DNA of 64,000 nucleotides from Erythrobacter litoralis HTCC2594 (GCF_000013005.1 NC_007722.1:625501-689500), one strand, 5' to 3'; positions 7,911 through 17,144 are shown, counted from the first letter of the stretch. The notes: generated from the letters alone by a model not told the origin. Numbers and translations are program-made.

Positions 7911-8348
7911 TCAGGCGGCCTGCTTGATATCGCGCAGGGTGACATCGAACGTCACGTCTTCGCCCGCAAGCGGGTGGTTGCCATCGGCCTTCACCGCTTC
8001 GTCGCCCACTTCGAGGATGGTCAGTACCATCGGCTGTCCTTCGGGCGTCTGCGCGTTCAGCTGCATGCCGGGCTGCGGTGCAGGCTCGGGCGGCAGGTTG
8101 GCGCGCGGGATGTCGATCACCAGCTGCTCCTGGCGCTGGCCGAAGGCATCTTCGCAGGCAATGTCGACCGACTTTTCGTCGCCGACTTCCATGCCGGTCA
8201 GCGCGCTTTCGATCTGCGGGAAGATCTGGCCGCTGCCGAGCTGGACGTCCTGCGGGCCGGTCTGTGCGGTATCACCGACGATCTCGCCATCGCCCCGCTT
8301 GAGGACATAGTCGATCGTCACGGTGTCACCGTTATTGGGAGTAGTCAT
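7911..8348 (-). CDS. FKBP-type peptidyl-prolyl cis-trans isomerase, SlyD-like
   Basis: A 145-residue protein that catalyses prolyl bond isomerisation during folding. It shows the FKBP core DTVTIDYVLKRGDGEIVGDT, then GQIFPQIESALTGMEVGDEK, with a SlyD-type insert-in-flap region (EDAFGQRQEQLVIDIPRANL). SlyD's metal-binding His-rich tail is missing; the protein stops after DVTLRDIKQAA. The start is ATG 8348 (MTTPNNGDTVT); an 18-residue upstream extension is unlikely. It lies between the two copies of the duplicated hypothetical gene. Confidence 0.88.
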   Translation of the reverse strand: MTTPNNGDTVTIDYVLKRGDGEIVGDTAQTGPQDVQLGSGQIFPQIESALTGMEVGDEKSVDIACEDAFGQRQEQLVIDIPRANLPPEPAPQPGMQLNAQTPEGQPMVLTILEVGDEAVKADGNHPLAGEDVTFDVTLRDIKQAA

Positions 8349-8687
8349 GCAAAACCTCTTGGAAGTTCGTGTGCGCGGCGCAGACCAGGCAAAAAGCCCC
8401 ATGCGCCGTCAGGAAATGCGCCCGCGTGTCGAGCGCTTCGGTCGCGATGTGGGGATGGGGACGCGGTGAGTCAAATGGGGCGGGGAAAGGCCGATCCCGG
8501 CCCCTGTTTCGGGCCAGCCATGAAATAAACGCAAGCCTTCGGTTCGATATTACGCTATGGCCCGCCGCTGCGGCGTTTTCGGAGCAACCGCCCGTTCGCC
8601 CTGATTGCGCACCCAGCGCCCGATCTCTTGATCCTCCTGCCTCTCCCCGTCGATATTCGGCGCGGCAATGCCCATTTGCGAGTTTGC
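8349..8687. other. Intergenic region between slyD-like and helicase genes
   Basis: This 339-base divergent spacer carries promoters for both flanking genes and possibly a long helicase leader. Reading frames into it from the helicase side lack a ribosome-binding site. I see a weak GGCCC/GGGCC hairpin near 8500 but no clear regulatory RNA. Confidence 0.35.
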
Positions 8688-10424
8688 ATGTCTTTCGAAA
8701 ATCTGCCGCCGGTCCTCGGCGAATCCCTGGCCGAGCGCGGCTACTCGGCTCCCACCCCGGTCCAGGCGGCGGTCACCGCACCTGATGCCAAGGGGCGGGA
8801 CCTGATCGTGTCGGCCCAGACCGGGTCCGGCAAGACGGTCGCATTCGGGCTCGCTTTGGCGGACGAACTTCTGGCGGAGATCGGCGGAACGCCGCTGGCC
8901 GAAAAGCCGCTGGCGCTTGTCGTGGCGCCCACCCGTGAACTCGCGCTGCAGGTCAGCCGGGAGCTTGGATGGCTTTACGCCAAGGCGGGCCTACGCATCG
9001 CCACATGCGTCGGCGGGATGGACGCGAGCAAGGAACGGCGCGCGCTTCGCAGCGGACCTGCCATCGTCGTCGGCACGCCCGGCCGGCTGCGCGATCACCT
9101 CGAGCGTGGCGCGCTCGACCTGTCGGGGTTGGTCGGCGTCGTGCTCGACGAAGCAGACGAGATGCTCGACATGGGCTTCCGCGACGACCTGGAGGAAATC
9201 CTCGACGCCGCGCCTGACGGGCGCCGGACCTTGCTGTTCTCCGCCACGCTGCCGCAGCAGATCGTGCGGCTGGCGCAGCGGTACCAGACCGATGCGCTCC
9301 GGCTCTCTCTTGCAGGCGAGAACCGCGGCCATGGCGACATCGCTTACCAGGCGATCAGTGTCGCCCCGTCCGAGATCGAAAACGCGGTCGTGAACCTGCT
9401 GCGCTTCCACGAGGCCGAAACCGCGATCTGCTTCTGCGCGACCCGCGATAGCGTGCGGCGGCTGCACGCTACCCTGCAAAATCGCGGGTTCGGCGTGGTG
9501 GCCCTGTCGGGCGAACATTCCCAGTCGGAGCGGAACCAGGCGTTGCAGGCTCTGCGCGACCGGCGCGCGCGCGTATGCGTCGCCACCGACGTGGCCGCAC
9601 GTGGCCTCGACCTGCCCACGCTCAGCCTAGTGATCCATGTGGAGATCCCGCGCGACGCCGAAACGCTACAGCATCGTTCGGGCCGCACCGGGCGGGCGGG
9701 CAAGAAGGGCACTGCTGCCATCATCGTGCCGTACAATCGCCGCAAGCGGGTCGAGAGCATGCTGCGCGGCGCGAAGATTGCGGCGCAGTGGATGGATGCA
9801 CCGTCGGCCAAGGACATTCGCCAGCAGGATCAAGCCCGGCTGATGGAAAAGCTGACCACGCCGACCGAATATGACGAAGACGACCGGGCGCTGGCGAGCA
9901 AGGTGATGGACCGGATGGCACCGGAGGATATCGCCGCGGCGCTGGTCCAGGCCCATCGTGCAAAACTGCCGCAGCCAGAGGAATTGCTCGCCAACACGCC
10001 CGAAGCGCGGGCCAAGAGCAAAGCCGAAAAGCATCGTCCGGGCTTCGAAGATACCGTGTGGTTCCGGATGGGCATCGGGCGCCGCCAGAATGCCGAGCCA
10101 CGCTGGCTGCTGCCGCTGATCTGTCGCCGCGGGCACATTACCCGCAACGAAATCGGTGCGATCCGCATCGGTCAGCACGAGAGCTGGTTCCAGATTCCGC
10201 GCGCCGTTGCCCCCAGATTCGCCGACGCGGTCAGCCGCACGGCCTCCGGCGACGACGAGCAGGACGCGATCGTGATTGAGGAATCTGCCGAAGGCCCGCG
10301 GATGGAAGCGCGCCAGAACCGGAAACACGGTGGTCCGGCGGCAAGGGCCAAGCCCTTCCGCAAGGGACCGGGCGGGAAGGGCGGCAAACGCAAACCATCG
10401 TCACCGCCGCGCAAACGGGGGTGA
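8688..10424 (+). CDS. DEAD-box ATP-dependent RNA helicase with DbpA-type RNA-binding domain
   Basis: A 578-residue RNA helicase. Visible motifs are the Q motif (APTPVQAAV), Walker A AQTGSGKT (43-50), PTREL (81-85), TPGR (130-133), DEAD (154-157), SAT (185-187) and HRSGRTGRAG in the second RecA domain. After about residue 440 comes a DbpA/CsdA-like RRM (DTVWFRMGIGRRQNAEPRWL, HITRNEIGAIRI), then a basic Gly/Lys-rich tail. This architecture suggests a role in ribosome assembly or RNA unwinding in the cold. I use ATG 8688 (MSFENLPPVLGESLAERGYS), the usual family start, rather than the more distal frame opening. Confidence 0.93.
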   Translation: MSFENLPPVLGESLAERGYSAPTPVQAAVTAPDAKGRDLIVSAQTGSGKTVAFGLALADELLAEIGGTPLAEKPLALVVAPTRELALQVSRELGWLYAKAGLRIATCVGGMDASKERRALRSGPAIVVGTPGRLRDHLERGALDLSGLVGVVLDEADEMLDMGFRDDLEEILDAAPDGRRTLLFSATLPQQIVRLAQRYQTDALRLSLAGENRGHGDIAYQAISVAPSEIENAVVNLLRFHEAETAICFCATRDSVRRLHATLQNRGFGVVALSGEHSQSERNQALQALRDRRARVCVATDVAARGLDLPTLSLVIHVEIPRDAETLQHRSGRTGRAGKKGTAAIIVPYNRRKRVESMLRGAKIAAQWMDAPSAKDIRQQDQARLMEKLTTPTEYDEDDRALASKVMDRMAPEDIAAALVQAHRAKLPQPEELLANTPEARAKSKAEKHRPGFEDTVWFRMGIGRRQNAEPRWLLPLICRRGHITRNEIGAIRIGQHESWFQIPRAVAPRFADAVSRTASGDDEQDAIVIEESAEGPRMEARQNRKHGGPAARAKPFRKGPGGKGGKRKPSSPPRKRG

Positions 10425-10491
10425 CGGTCAGGAGTGGGGCGGCCCCGTCGCTCTCACACCCGCCGATAGGGAAATGCCTTACCCTACCTTG

Positions 10492-10797
10492 TTCGACGAG
10501 CCGCTTGGCTTCTGCCCCTTTCCATGCGCCCTTGTAGCCGAGCCGCTCGCCGTTGGCGCGGCCGGTCTCGTCGATGGCATCCAGCGTCTTGCACAGCGCC
10601 CGCACCTTGTGCCGGGTAAAGCGATGGCCGAGCAGGCCCAGCATCTCGGAATAGCTCATCGCCCGCTCCTCCCGCGCCGCCGCGATCAGCAGCGCACGGA
10701 CGCGGGCGGTGTCAGCGATATCGCCGGGGGAGGTGGGAGAGACCAGCCGTTCGGTTTCGAGCCATTCGGAGAGGGTGTGATCGAAGGATGGTGGCAA
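10492..10797 (-). pseudogene. Truncated copy of the hypothetical gene at 7378-7827
   Basis: Starting at a TTG (10797), this frame encodes LSEWLETERLVSPTSPGDIA and ALLIAAAREERAMSYSEMLG, nearly the same as the intact copy. It has lost about 25 codons, including LAVLVVRESDGLPGQGWW, in frame. After KGAEAKRLVE (codon ending at 10492) homology stops, and the frame only continues antisense into the helicase gene. It sits 3 bases after the stop of the cyclase-like gene, with GAAGG before the TTG, so a product could still be translated. A decaying duplicate is the simplest reading; a short functional partner is the alternative. Confidence 0.7.
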
Positions 10798-10800
10798 CTT

Positions 10801-11637
10801 TTAACCTTCTTTGATCCTTAAACTGTTGAAGTAATCAGGTCCATCAAAGCCGGTCTGGCTATAGAACATAGCCGCGCGTTCCGGATCTGAGACGGCCTCA
10901 GCATGTTCTGTAACTTGGCGATTATGGTAGATTGCCGACCAACGATATTTTTGTCGCACAGCTGTACCATTAGCGGCTGCACTAAGACCTCGGTCGATTA
11001 ATGCCTTGTGTCTCCGCAGCAGCTCCAAATAAGATTCAAACTCGTCGAACTCACCCTGCATTCCTCCCAAATAGTCGATGAAGTATAATCCATCATCGCC
11101 ACGTTTAAGAAGCTTGAGTGTTTCGGAAATTTCGCTGTCACCCTTTAGGCGAGGGTCCGCATGGTACTCGTCAATCGCATGATCAGTTACAACAATTCGG
11201 GGATACACAGCTCTAGTCGATTCCCACTCGTATGCCTCAACGACTGCCGGGCCAAAAGCCATGTCATTAGTCTTGTGGGAGTACGCCTTTCCGACTGTTA
11301 CTGCGCCGCGCAACATGATGCCTTCCCAAACCATGGCGGCTTGCGCGTACATCAAGTCCAGAATCTCGTAAAAGAGAGCCCCGTCTCGAAAAACTGTGTC
11401 GTAAGGTCTTATGCGAACGACTGCGTCCGATAGCGAGAAACCATAGGGCTTGCTAAATTTCCTGTCGCCTCCCCGAGTTAGCCGCCGATCATCCTCATCG
11501 GGGTGCAAGTTGCCTCTGACTTTTCTAATAATGTCGGAAATCTCATTTGGATCTGATTTTTCGAGAAGAAGCGAGCGAAAGCCAAGCACATCGACGAAAG
11601 ATACTACGCTGTCTCTGTAGCCAGTTTTCTTTGCCAT
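10801..11637 (-). CDS. Putative class III nucleotide cyclase-like protein in low-GC DNA
   Basis: A 278-residue cytoplasmic protein with the order of motifs seen in class III nucleotidyl cyclases. SFVDVLGF (13-20) matches the first metal-Asp strand, FSLSDAVV (67-74) the second Asp, MLRGAVTVGKAY (108-119) the Arg-Gly strand, and AFGPAVVEAYEWES (127-140) the dimer-helix region; PRIVV follows. By pattern, Asp16 and Asp71 would bind metal. The base-selecting residues are not clear. GC content is near 48% in sampled lines against about 63% around it, which points to horizontal transfer. No membrane or TIR effector gene lies beside it; only the truncated gene at 10492-10797 follows. It could be an anti-phage type cyclase or a catalytically dead relative. 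Confidence 0.55.
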   Translation of the reverse strand: MAKKTGYRDSVVSFVDVLGFRSLLLEKSDPNEISDIIRKVRGNLHPDEDDRRLTRGGDRKFSKPYGFSLSDAVVRIRPYDTVFRDGALFYEILDLMYAQAAMVWEGIMLRGAVTVGKAYSHKTNDMAFGPAVVEAYEWESTRAVYPRIVVTDHAIDEYHADPRLKGDSEISETLKLLKRGDDGLYFIDYLGGMQGEFDEFESYLELLRRHKALIDRGLSAAANGTAVRQKYRWSAIYHNRQVTEHAEAVSDPERAAMFYSQTGFDGPDYFNSLRIKEG

Positions 11638-11646
11638 TTGTCTCGT

Positions 11647-13320
11647 TTACCGCGTCAGCTTCTTGTACGCCAACCTAGTCGGCCGATCCGCCGCATCGCC
11701 GAGCCTGCGCCGCTTGTCTTCCTCATACGCCTCGAAGTTCCCCTCGAACCACTCGACGTGGCTGTTGCCTTCGAACGCCAGGATATGCGTCGCCAGGCGG
11801 TCGAGGAAGAAGCGGTCGTGCGAGATGACCACGGCGCAGCCGGCGAAGTTTTCGATCGCTTCTTCCAGTGCGCCCAATGTCTCGACGTCGAGGTCGTTGG
11901 TCGGCTCGTCCAGCAGCAGCACGTTGCCACCTTCCTTAAGCATCTTGGCCATGTGGACGCGGTTGCGTTCGCCGCCGGAGAGCTTGCCGACATTCTTCTG
12001 CTGGTCGGCGCCCTTGAAGTTGAACGCGCCGACATAGGCGCGCGTGCTCATGTCGTGGCCGTTGACCTTCATGTAATCGAGCCCGTCGGAGATTTCCTCC
12101 CACACATTGTTGCTCGCGGTCAGGTCGTCGCGGCTCTGGTCGACATAGCCGAGGCGCACGGTGTCGCCGATTTCCAGCTTGCCGCTATCCGGCTCTTCCT
12201 GCCCGGTGATGATGCGGAACAGCGTGGACTTGCCCGCGCCATTGGGGCCGATCACGCCGACGATGCCGCCCGGGGGCAGGGTGAAGCTGAGATCTTCGAA
12301 CAGCAGCTTGTCGCCATAGGCCTTCGTCAGGTTCTTGGCTTCGATCACCTTGCCGCCGAGCCGCTCGGGTACCTGGATGACGATCTGCGCCTTGCCCGGC
12401 TTGCGGTCGCTCTGCGCTTCCTGCAGCTGGTCGAACTTGCGGATACGCGCCTTGGACTTGGTCTGGCGCGCAGCGGGCGTCTGGCGGATCCATTCCAGCT
12501 CGCGGGCGAGCGCCTTCTGCTTGCCACTTTCCTCGCGGCTTTCCTGTTCAAGGCGCTTGGCCTTCTTTTCTAGGTAGGTCGAGTAATTGCCTTCGTAAGG
12601 ATAATAGGTGCCGCGATCGAGCTCGAGGATCCAGCCGACGACATTGTCGAGGAAGTAGCGATCGTGGGTGATCATCAGCACCGCGCCGGCATATTCCTTC
12701 AGGTGGTTCTCCAGCCACTCGACGCTTTCGGCATCCAAGTGGTTGGTCGGCTCGTCGAGCAGCAGGATCGAGGGCTTCTGGATCAGCAGGCGGGTGAGCG
12801 CGACGCGGCGTTTCTCGCCGCCCGACAGGTCATTGACCGGCCAGTCGCCGGGAGGGCAGCGCAATGCCTCCATCGCGATTTCGAGCTGGTTGTCGAGCGT
12901 CCAGCCGTCGACCGCGTCGATCTCCGTCTGCAGCTCGGCCATCTTTTCGCCCAGCACTTCGAAATCGGCATCGGGCTCCGCCATCTGTGCCGCGATGGAA
13001 TTGTACTCGTCCACCTTGTCCGCAATGTGCCGCGCGCCGTCCTTGACGTTCTCCAGCACGGTCTTGCTCTCGTCGAGCTGCGGTTCCTGCGGCAGGTAGC
13101 CGACAGTGATGTTTTCGCCCGGCCATGCCTCGCCGCTGAAATCGGTATCGATCCCGGCCATGATCTTCATCAGGGTCGACTTGCCCGCACCGTTGGGCCC
13201 GACGATGCCGATCTTGGCGCCCTGGTAGAACTGCAGGTTGATATTGGTAAGCACCGGCTTCTGGGCACCCGGGAAGCTCTTGGTCATGTTCTTCATGACA
13301 TAGGCGTATTGCGCGGACAT
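11647..13320 (-). CDS. ettA: ABC-F ATPase, energy-dependent translational throttle protein EttA
   Basis: A 557-residue soluble ABC-F protein, matching the usual EttA length. Two ABC domains are present. The first has GPNGAGKST (41-49), LSGGEKRRVA and LLLDEPTNHLDA. The second repeats GPNGAGKST, LSGGERNRVH and LLLDEPTNDLD. The arm insertion and inter-domain linker (ALARELEWIRQTPAARQTKS) are typical. EttA binds the ribosomal E site and couples elongation to ATP/ADP ratio. Start is ATG 13320 (MSAQYAYVMKNMTKSFPGAQ), the family start; the frame extends 49 codons further without support. Confidence 0.95.
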   Translation of the reverse strand: MSAQYAYVMKNMTKSFPGAQKPVLTNINLQFYQGAKIGIVGPNGAGKSTLMKIMAGIDTDFSGEAWPGENITVGYLPQEPQLDESKTVLENVKDGARHIADKVDEYNSIAAQMAEPDADFEVLGEKMAELQTEIDAVDGWTLDNQLEIAMEALRCPPGDWPVNDLSGGEKRRVALTRLLIQKPSILLLDEPTNHLDAESVEWLENHLKEYAGAVLMITHDRYFLDNVVGWILELDRGTYYPYEGNYSTYLEKKAKRLEQESREESGKQKALARELEWIRQTPAARQTKSKARIRKFDQLQEAQSDRKPGKAQIVIQVPERLGGKVIEAKNLTKAYGDKLLFEDLSFTLPPGGIVGVIGPNGAGKSTLFRIITGQEEPDSGKLEIGDTVRLGYVDQSRDDLTASNNVWEEISDGLDYMKVNGHDMSTRAYVGAFNFKGADQQKNVGKLSGGERNRVHMAKMLKEGGNVLLLDEPTNDLDVETLGALEEAIENFAGCAVVISHDRFFLDRLATHILAFEGNSHVEWFEGNFEAYEEDKRRRLGDAADRPTRLAYKKLTR

Positions 13321-13522
13321 CGGCGGATCCTTTGAAAAATCGGGAATCTGTGGCTGGATTTGCGTTGCGCAGATAGGGGGTGCGGGCGCGTGGGGCAAGC
13401 GAGCTTTGCGCGTACGGGCAGGTGGCCGAGGCGGCTGAAATTTAGCGCGCGATCCGCCCGAACTCACAACAGACCATTAACCCAATCGCCCTATCGCGCC
13501 TGAAAGGGAGTGCGGCGGGGCG

Positions 13523-14734
13523 ATGCAAACGCAGATTCTGGGGCTGTTGACGCCGCTCATGGCGCTCGTCTTCGCGGCGACCTTTGCGCTGTTCTGGCAC
13601 CTCGGCCGGATGAATCGTCACGTGCTCGGCTTTGCCGTCTCCTACGCGCTGTTCGCCTGCGGTTTCCTGTCCACGCACTTCCTGCCGCCCGAAGCCTTAT
13701 ACGTGTTCCATGCGACGCAGGCATTCTATAGCCTCGGGTGTATCGTGCTGCTGGGCGCGCTGTGCGAGCGGGCGGGGCAGCGGCTTCACATCGGCAGCCT
13801 CGCCTTCGTCTATGTCGTCAGCGCGCTGACCCTGGCGCTGACGACGAGCCTATCCAACGACGTCGGGCCGCGCCTGGTAATCGTCAACATCGGTTACGGC
13901 GTCATGTTCGCGATGGGTGTCACGACGCTACTGACCGCGCGCCGTCGCGATATCATCAGCGTGGCGATCATCGCCATCATGGCGTTCCAGGCGGTCGATT
14001 TCCTCGTCCGGCCCACCCTCACTCTGCTGTTCGAACGGTCGATCCCGGCCGAGGTCTATCGCGACTCGATCTACTATTCGCTGATCGGGCTGGTGCTCGG
14101 CGTGAAAACGGTCAGCACGGCCATGGTTCTGCTGGGAGCGACCATCGCCGAATGGGCGAAGGACCTGCGCGAGAGCGGCGAGCGCGACCCGCTGACCGGG
14201 CTGCTCAATCGCGGCGCTTTCGAGGATTCGATGCGCGATCTCATCCCGCGAGCCCAGACCGAGCGCCGACCGCTCAGCCTGGTTGTCGCCGATATCGATC
14301 ATTTCAAGCAGGTGAACGACATCTGGGGTCACCAGGCCGGCGATGAAGCCATCTCAGGCTTCGGGGAACTGGTGCAAAGAACCGTTCGCGGCTGCGACAT
14401 CGGGGGCCGGATCGGCGGCGAGGAATTCTGCATCGCGGTATGGAACTGCGAGAACGAACCGGCCGAGCGGCTGGCCGACCGCATCCGCGAGGCCTTCGGT
14501 AGTCTCGAACATGCCGGGCTTAGCGATAATATCCGCCTCACTGCCAGCTTCGGCGTCGCAACCGCGCGTGAGGGCGAAACCTACCGCGCGCTGTTCGCGC
14601 GGGCCGACGCGGCGCTTTACGCGGCCAAGGCGAAGGGTCGCAACCGTGTGGAGAATGCCGAGCGGGAACTGCCGGGCGAAGCGACCCAAGAGCCGGCGGT
14701 CGGCGCTAGGGCCCTGCGGAAGGCATCGGCCTAG
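13523..14734 (+). CDS. Membrane-bound diguanylate cyclase (GGDEF)
   Basis: A 403-residue protein that should make cyclic di-GMP. The N-terminal 200 residues contain about seven hydrophobic helices (LGLLTPLMALVFAATFALFW onward), a membrane sensor region. The GGDEF domain begins at RDPLTGLLNRGAF and has the active-site motif GGEEF (298-302). The inhibitory I-site RxxD (Arg289-Asp292) stands five residues before it, so the enzyme is probably active and feedback-inhibited. DIDHFKQVND carries the metal-binding Asp. There is no EAL domain. It stands alone and is divergent from ettA. Confidence 0.92.
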   Translation: MQTQILGLLTPLMALVFAATFALFWHLGRMNRHVLGFAVSYALFACGFLSTHFLPPEALYVFHATQAFYSLGCIVLLGALCERAGQRLHIGSLAFVYVVSALTLALTTSLSNDVGPRLVIVNIGYGVMFAMGVTTLLTARRRDIISVAIIAIMAFQAVDFLVRPTLTLLFERSIPAEVYRDSIYYSLIGLVLGVKTVSTAMVLLGATIAEWAKDLRESGERDPLTGLLNRGAFEDSMRDLIPRAQTERRPLSLVVADIDHFKQVNDIWGHQAGDEAISGFGELVQRTVRGCDIGGRIGGEEFCIAVWNCENEPAERLADRIREAFGSLEHAGLSDNIRLTASFGVATAREGETYRALFARADAALYAAKAKGRNRVENAERELPGEATQEPAVGARALRKASA

Positions 14735-14931
14735 CTCGCGAAGGGCTTCGCTTCCGGCCGCAAGTACCCGAACCAGCGGCATCTTGACCTGCACATGCCA
14801 TCACGCTTTCCAGCCTGGGGGTGGGGTGAATGAGAGGGCGCAGCGATCATGGTCGAAGCGCGAAACGGCGACACCGCCGAAACGGAGTCACGGGTGTCCG
14901 CCGTCTAAGGTCTCACTAGCCTAAGGCCACG

Positions 14932-15153
14932 CTAGGTTGCCTCGGGCATATCGATCATCCATGTCGGCGACCGACCCGACGTAACCCGCCGGACCCTGCC
15001 GAGACATTTCTTGCCCTGATATATCTCGGCGCCGTCAGGCCCGATCCGGCCCCGCGATTTTTCGACTGCGAGCCACGGTGTGCGCGCCTCTATCTCGAAA
15101 CTGTGAGCGGTGCCGGTGTCGTCGGCGGGGAGTAGCAGTTTGTAAAGCGTCAT
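14932..15153 (-). CDS. Small hypothetical protein
   Basis: A 73-residue protein (MTLYKLLLPADDTGTAHSFE start) with beta-strand character and no recognised domain. It includes FEIEARTPWLAVEKSRGRIG and a C-terminal TWMIDMPEA. Frame and codon use look genuine, and the start at 15153 is preferred over 15168 by similarity of the N-terminus to a folded strand. No neighbours suggest a function. Confidence is limited by size. Confidence 0.5.
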   Translation of the reverse strand: MTLYKLLLPADDTGTAHSFEIEARTPWLAVEKSRGRIGPDGAEIYQGKKCLGRVRRVTSGRSPTWMIDMPEAT

Positions 15154-15291
15154 GGCACGTTTCCTCACCCTCCATTAACAATAACCAAGTCTTTGAAAAT
15201 GCGTTCCAATATTGCGTCGATTCAGCGGCGAAGCGAATGTCTCGAGCGGCGGTATGGACTTGCATCGGCAAGCCAGATAGCAGCGCTGGTC

Positions 15292-16671
15292 ATGAAGAAA
15301 CTCGTCACTGCGCTCGCTTGCGTCGCCTTCACCTGTCCGGCTGTCGCCAACCCCGGTCCCCCGCCGACCCTCGAAGCTCGCGCCGACCTGGCGCTTGAGG
15401 CCGACACGATGGCCTGGGGTTTCGTCGAAGGGATCACCACCGAAGTGGGCCCCCGGCAGGCCGGCACAGAGGCGGAGAAGCGCGGCCGCGACTGGGCGAT
15501 GCAATGGCTGCGCAACGCCGGCTTCGAAAACGTCGCCGACGAGCCGTTCGACATGCAAACCTGGGTGCCGGGCAGTGTGCACAAGGCCGAAGTGGTCAAC
15601 CCCTATCCCCAGCCGCTCGTGGTCCAGCCGCTCGGCGGCAGCGCTTCTACCGGCCCGGAAGGAGTCACGGCCGAGGTCATTTACTTCCCGTCCATAGCCG
15701 ATCTGCAGGCTGCACCCGACGGAAGCCTTGCGGGCAAGATCGCATTCGTCAGCCACGCGATGACTCCGACTCAGGACGGATCGCATTACGGATATTTCGG
15801 CGCGGCGCGGTTCGTCGGACCTGGGCTGGCGGCGCAGAAGGGCGCGGTCGCCATCGTCATCAAGTCGATCGGCACCGATTATCACCGCAATCCCCACACC
15901 GGCGTCATCCGCTTCCCCGAAGGCGTTGCGCCGATCCCCGCCGGCGCGCTGAGCCTGCCCGATGCAGCCAATCTCGAGCGCATGTTCCAGCGTGCATCCG
16001 GCGCGCCGATCACGCTCAAGCTCACGCTGACGCCGCGCAGTCTCGGCACCACGACCAGCGGCAATGTAGTCGGTGAAATCGTCGGGCGTGACCCATCGCT
16101 GCCTCCCGTGCTGGTCGCGTGCCATATCGACAGCTGGTGGAACGCGCCGGGCGCGTTCGACGACGGTGCGGGATGCGGTATTGTCGCGGCAGCCGCGCGA
16201 CTGGCCGGTCTTGGCGACCAGCGTCTGCGCACCATTCGCGTACTGATGGCGGGTGCCGAGGAAGTCGGCCTGTTCGGCTCGGTCGCCTATTCCGAAGCGC
16301 ATATCGACGAGCCTATCGCCGTCGCGCTGGAGAGCGATTTCGGCGCGGATCGGATCTGGCGCTTCGAAAGCAACTTTCGCGAGAGCAACCCCGACCTGCA
16401 CAATCGCCTCGCCGCCTCGGTCGCGCGCTTCGGAGTATCGAACTCGACCATCGTCGCGAGCGGCGGGGCCGACATCAATATCGCTCGTGACCAGGGCACC
16501 GCGATCATCGACCTGCAACAGGACGGCACGCGCTATTTCGACCTGCACCATACGCCGGACGATACGCTCGACAAAATCGACAAGGCGCAGCTGCGCCAGA
16601 ACGTTGCGGTGTGGACCCAGGTCGTCGGCATCCTCGCCAACGAGCCGAAAAATATCCAGACCGGGCAATAG
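15292..16671 (+). CDS. Secreted M28-family zinc metallopeptidase
   Basis: A 459-residue periplasmic peptidase. A signal peptide (MKKLVTALACVAFTCPAVAN) fixes the start at ATG 15292. A PA-type insert lies in the middle (residues about 120-230). The M28 zinc ligands are visible: CHIDSW (His and Asp), GAFDDGAG (bridging Asp), GAEEVGLFGS (catalytic Glu and ligand Glu), ESDFGAD (Asp) and LHHTPDDTLDKID (His). Relatives are aminopeptidases or carboxypeptidases such as the plasma glutamate carboxypeptidase group, so it probably trims exported peptides. It is monocistronic. Confidence 0.92.
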   Translation: MKKLVTALACVAFTCPAVANPGPPPTLEARADLALEADTMAWGFVEGITTEVGPRQAGTEAEKRGRDWAMQWLRNAGFENVADEPFDMQTWVPGSVHKAEVVNPYPQPLVVQPLGGSASTGPEGVTAEVIYFPSIADLQAAPDGSLAGKIAFVSHAMTPTQDGSHYGYFGAARFVGPGLAAQKGAVAIVIKSIGTDYHRNPHTGVIRFPEGVAPIPAGALSLPDAANLERMFQRASGAPITLKLTLTPRSLGTTTSGNVVGEIVGRDPSLPPVLVACHIDSWWNAPGAFDDGAGCGIVAAAARLAGLGDQRLRTIRVLMAGAEEVGLFGSVAYSEAHIDEPIAVALESDFGADRIWRFESNFRESNPDLHNRLAASVARFGVSNSTIVASGGADINIARDQGTAIIDLQQDGTRYFDLHHTPDDTLDKIDKAQLRQNVAVWTQVVGILANEPKNIQTGQ

Positions 16672-16697
16672 GTTGGCGAAAAAATGCGCCTGACTGG

Positions 16698-16725
16698 GGA
16701 TTAAACCCGTCGCTGCATCCGTTTT
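16698..16725 (+). promoter_or_regulatory. Predicted ECF-sigma promoter
   Basis: GGATTAAAC (16698-16706), a 13-base spacer and CGTTTT (16720-16725) lie upstream of the small secreted protein at 16777. The same two boxes with the same 13-base spacing recur at 18443 and 19774. This supports a promoter of the ECF sigma factor encoded nearby. Confidence 0.65.
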
Positions 16726-16776
16726 CCCGACGACCGGCCCCGTAGCGGGCCGGGCGGAAACGAATGGAGACGACAG

Positions 16777-17121
16777 ATGAAACTGACCAAGACCACCATC
16801 GCCATGGGCGCCCTGGCATTGGCCGCGACCGCGCAGGCGGCAGTGCCGATGCTCTATGAAGAGGCGTTGGCCCGCAGCGAGGAAGAGAAGATCATCACCG
16901 CGCCGATCGCCGGGATCGAGAACAGCTTGTGGTTCGATTACCGCATCGACATCACAGAAGCGCAGAAGGAACTGCGCAGCGATTTGAACCGCGCGAGCGA
17001 CACCGAGGACCTGCGCGATGCGTGGGAAGAATACGCTTTCGAATTGCGCGACGAGCGCGAAGACTACGTCAAGAAGATGGCCAAGAAGGGCTATCGCCAG
17101 GGGATCGTGACGGTCTTCTGA
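16777..17121 (+). CDS. Small periplasmic hypothetical protein, predicted ECF regulon member
   Basis: A 114-residue protein with a signal peptide (KTTIAMGALALAATAQAAVP) and a charged helical mature part (EAQKELRSDLNRASDTEDLR, DAWEEYAFELRDEREDYVKK). No catalytic motif is seen. The ribosome-binding site GGAGACGAC stands before the ATG. The predicted ECF promoter at 16698 and the strong terminator at 17145 show it is transcribed alone. By location and promoter it belongs to the same envelope response as the subtilase and the protein at 19865. Confidence 0.75.
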   Translation: MKLTKTTIAMGALALAATAQAAVPMLYEEALARSEEEKIITAPIAGIENSLWFDYRIDITEAQKELRSDLNRASDTEDLRDAWEEYAFELRDEREDYVKKMAKKGYRQGIVTVF

Positions 17122-17144
17122 TCACTGACCATCCCAAGCACGAA

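Noticed and set aside
10231..10491. C-terminal extension of the truncated duplicate into the helicase gene
   Set aside because: It is antisense to the helicase 3' end and has lost all similarity to the intact copy after codon 10492.
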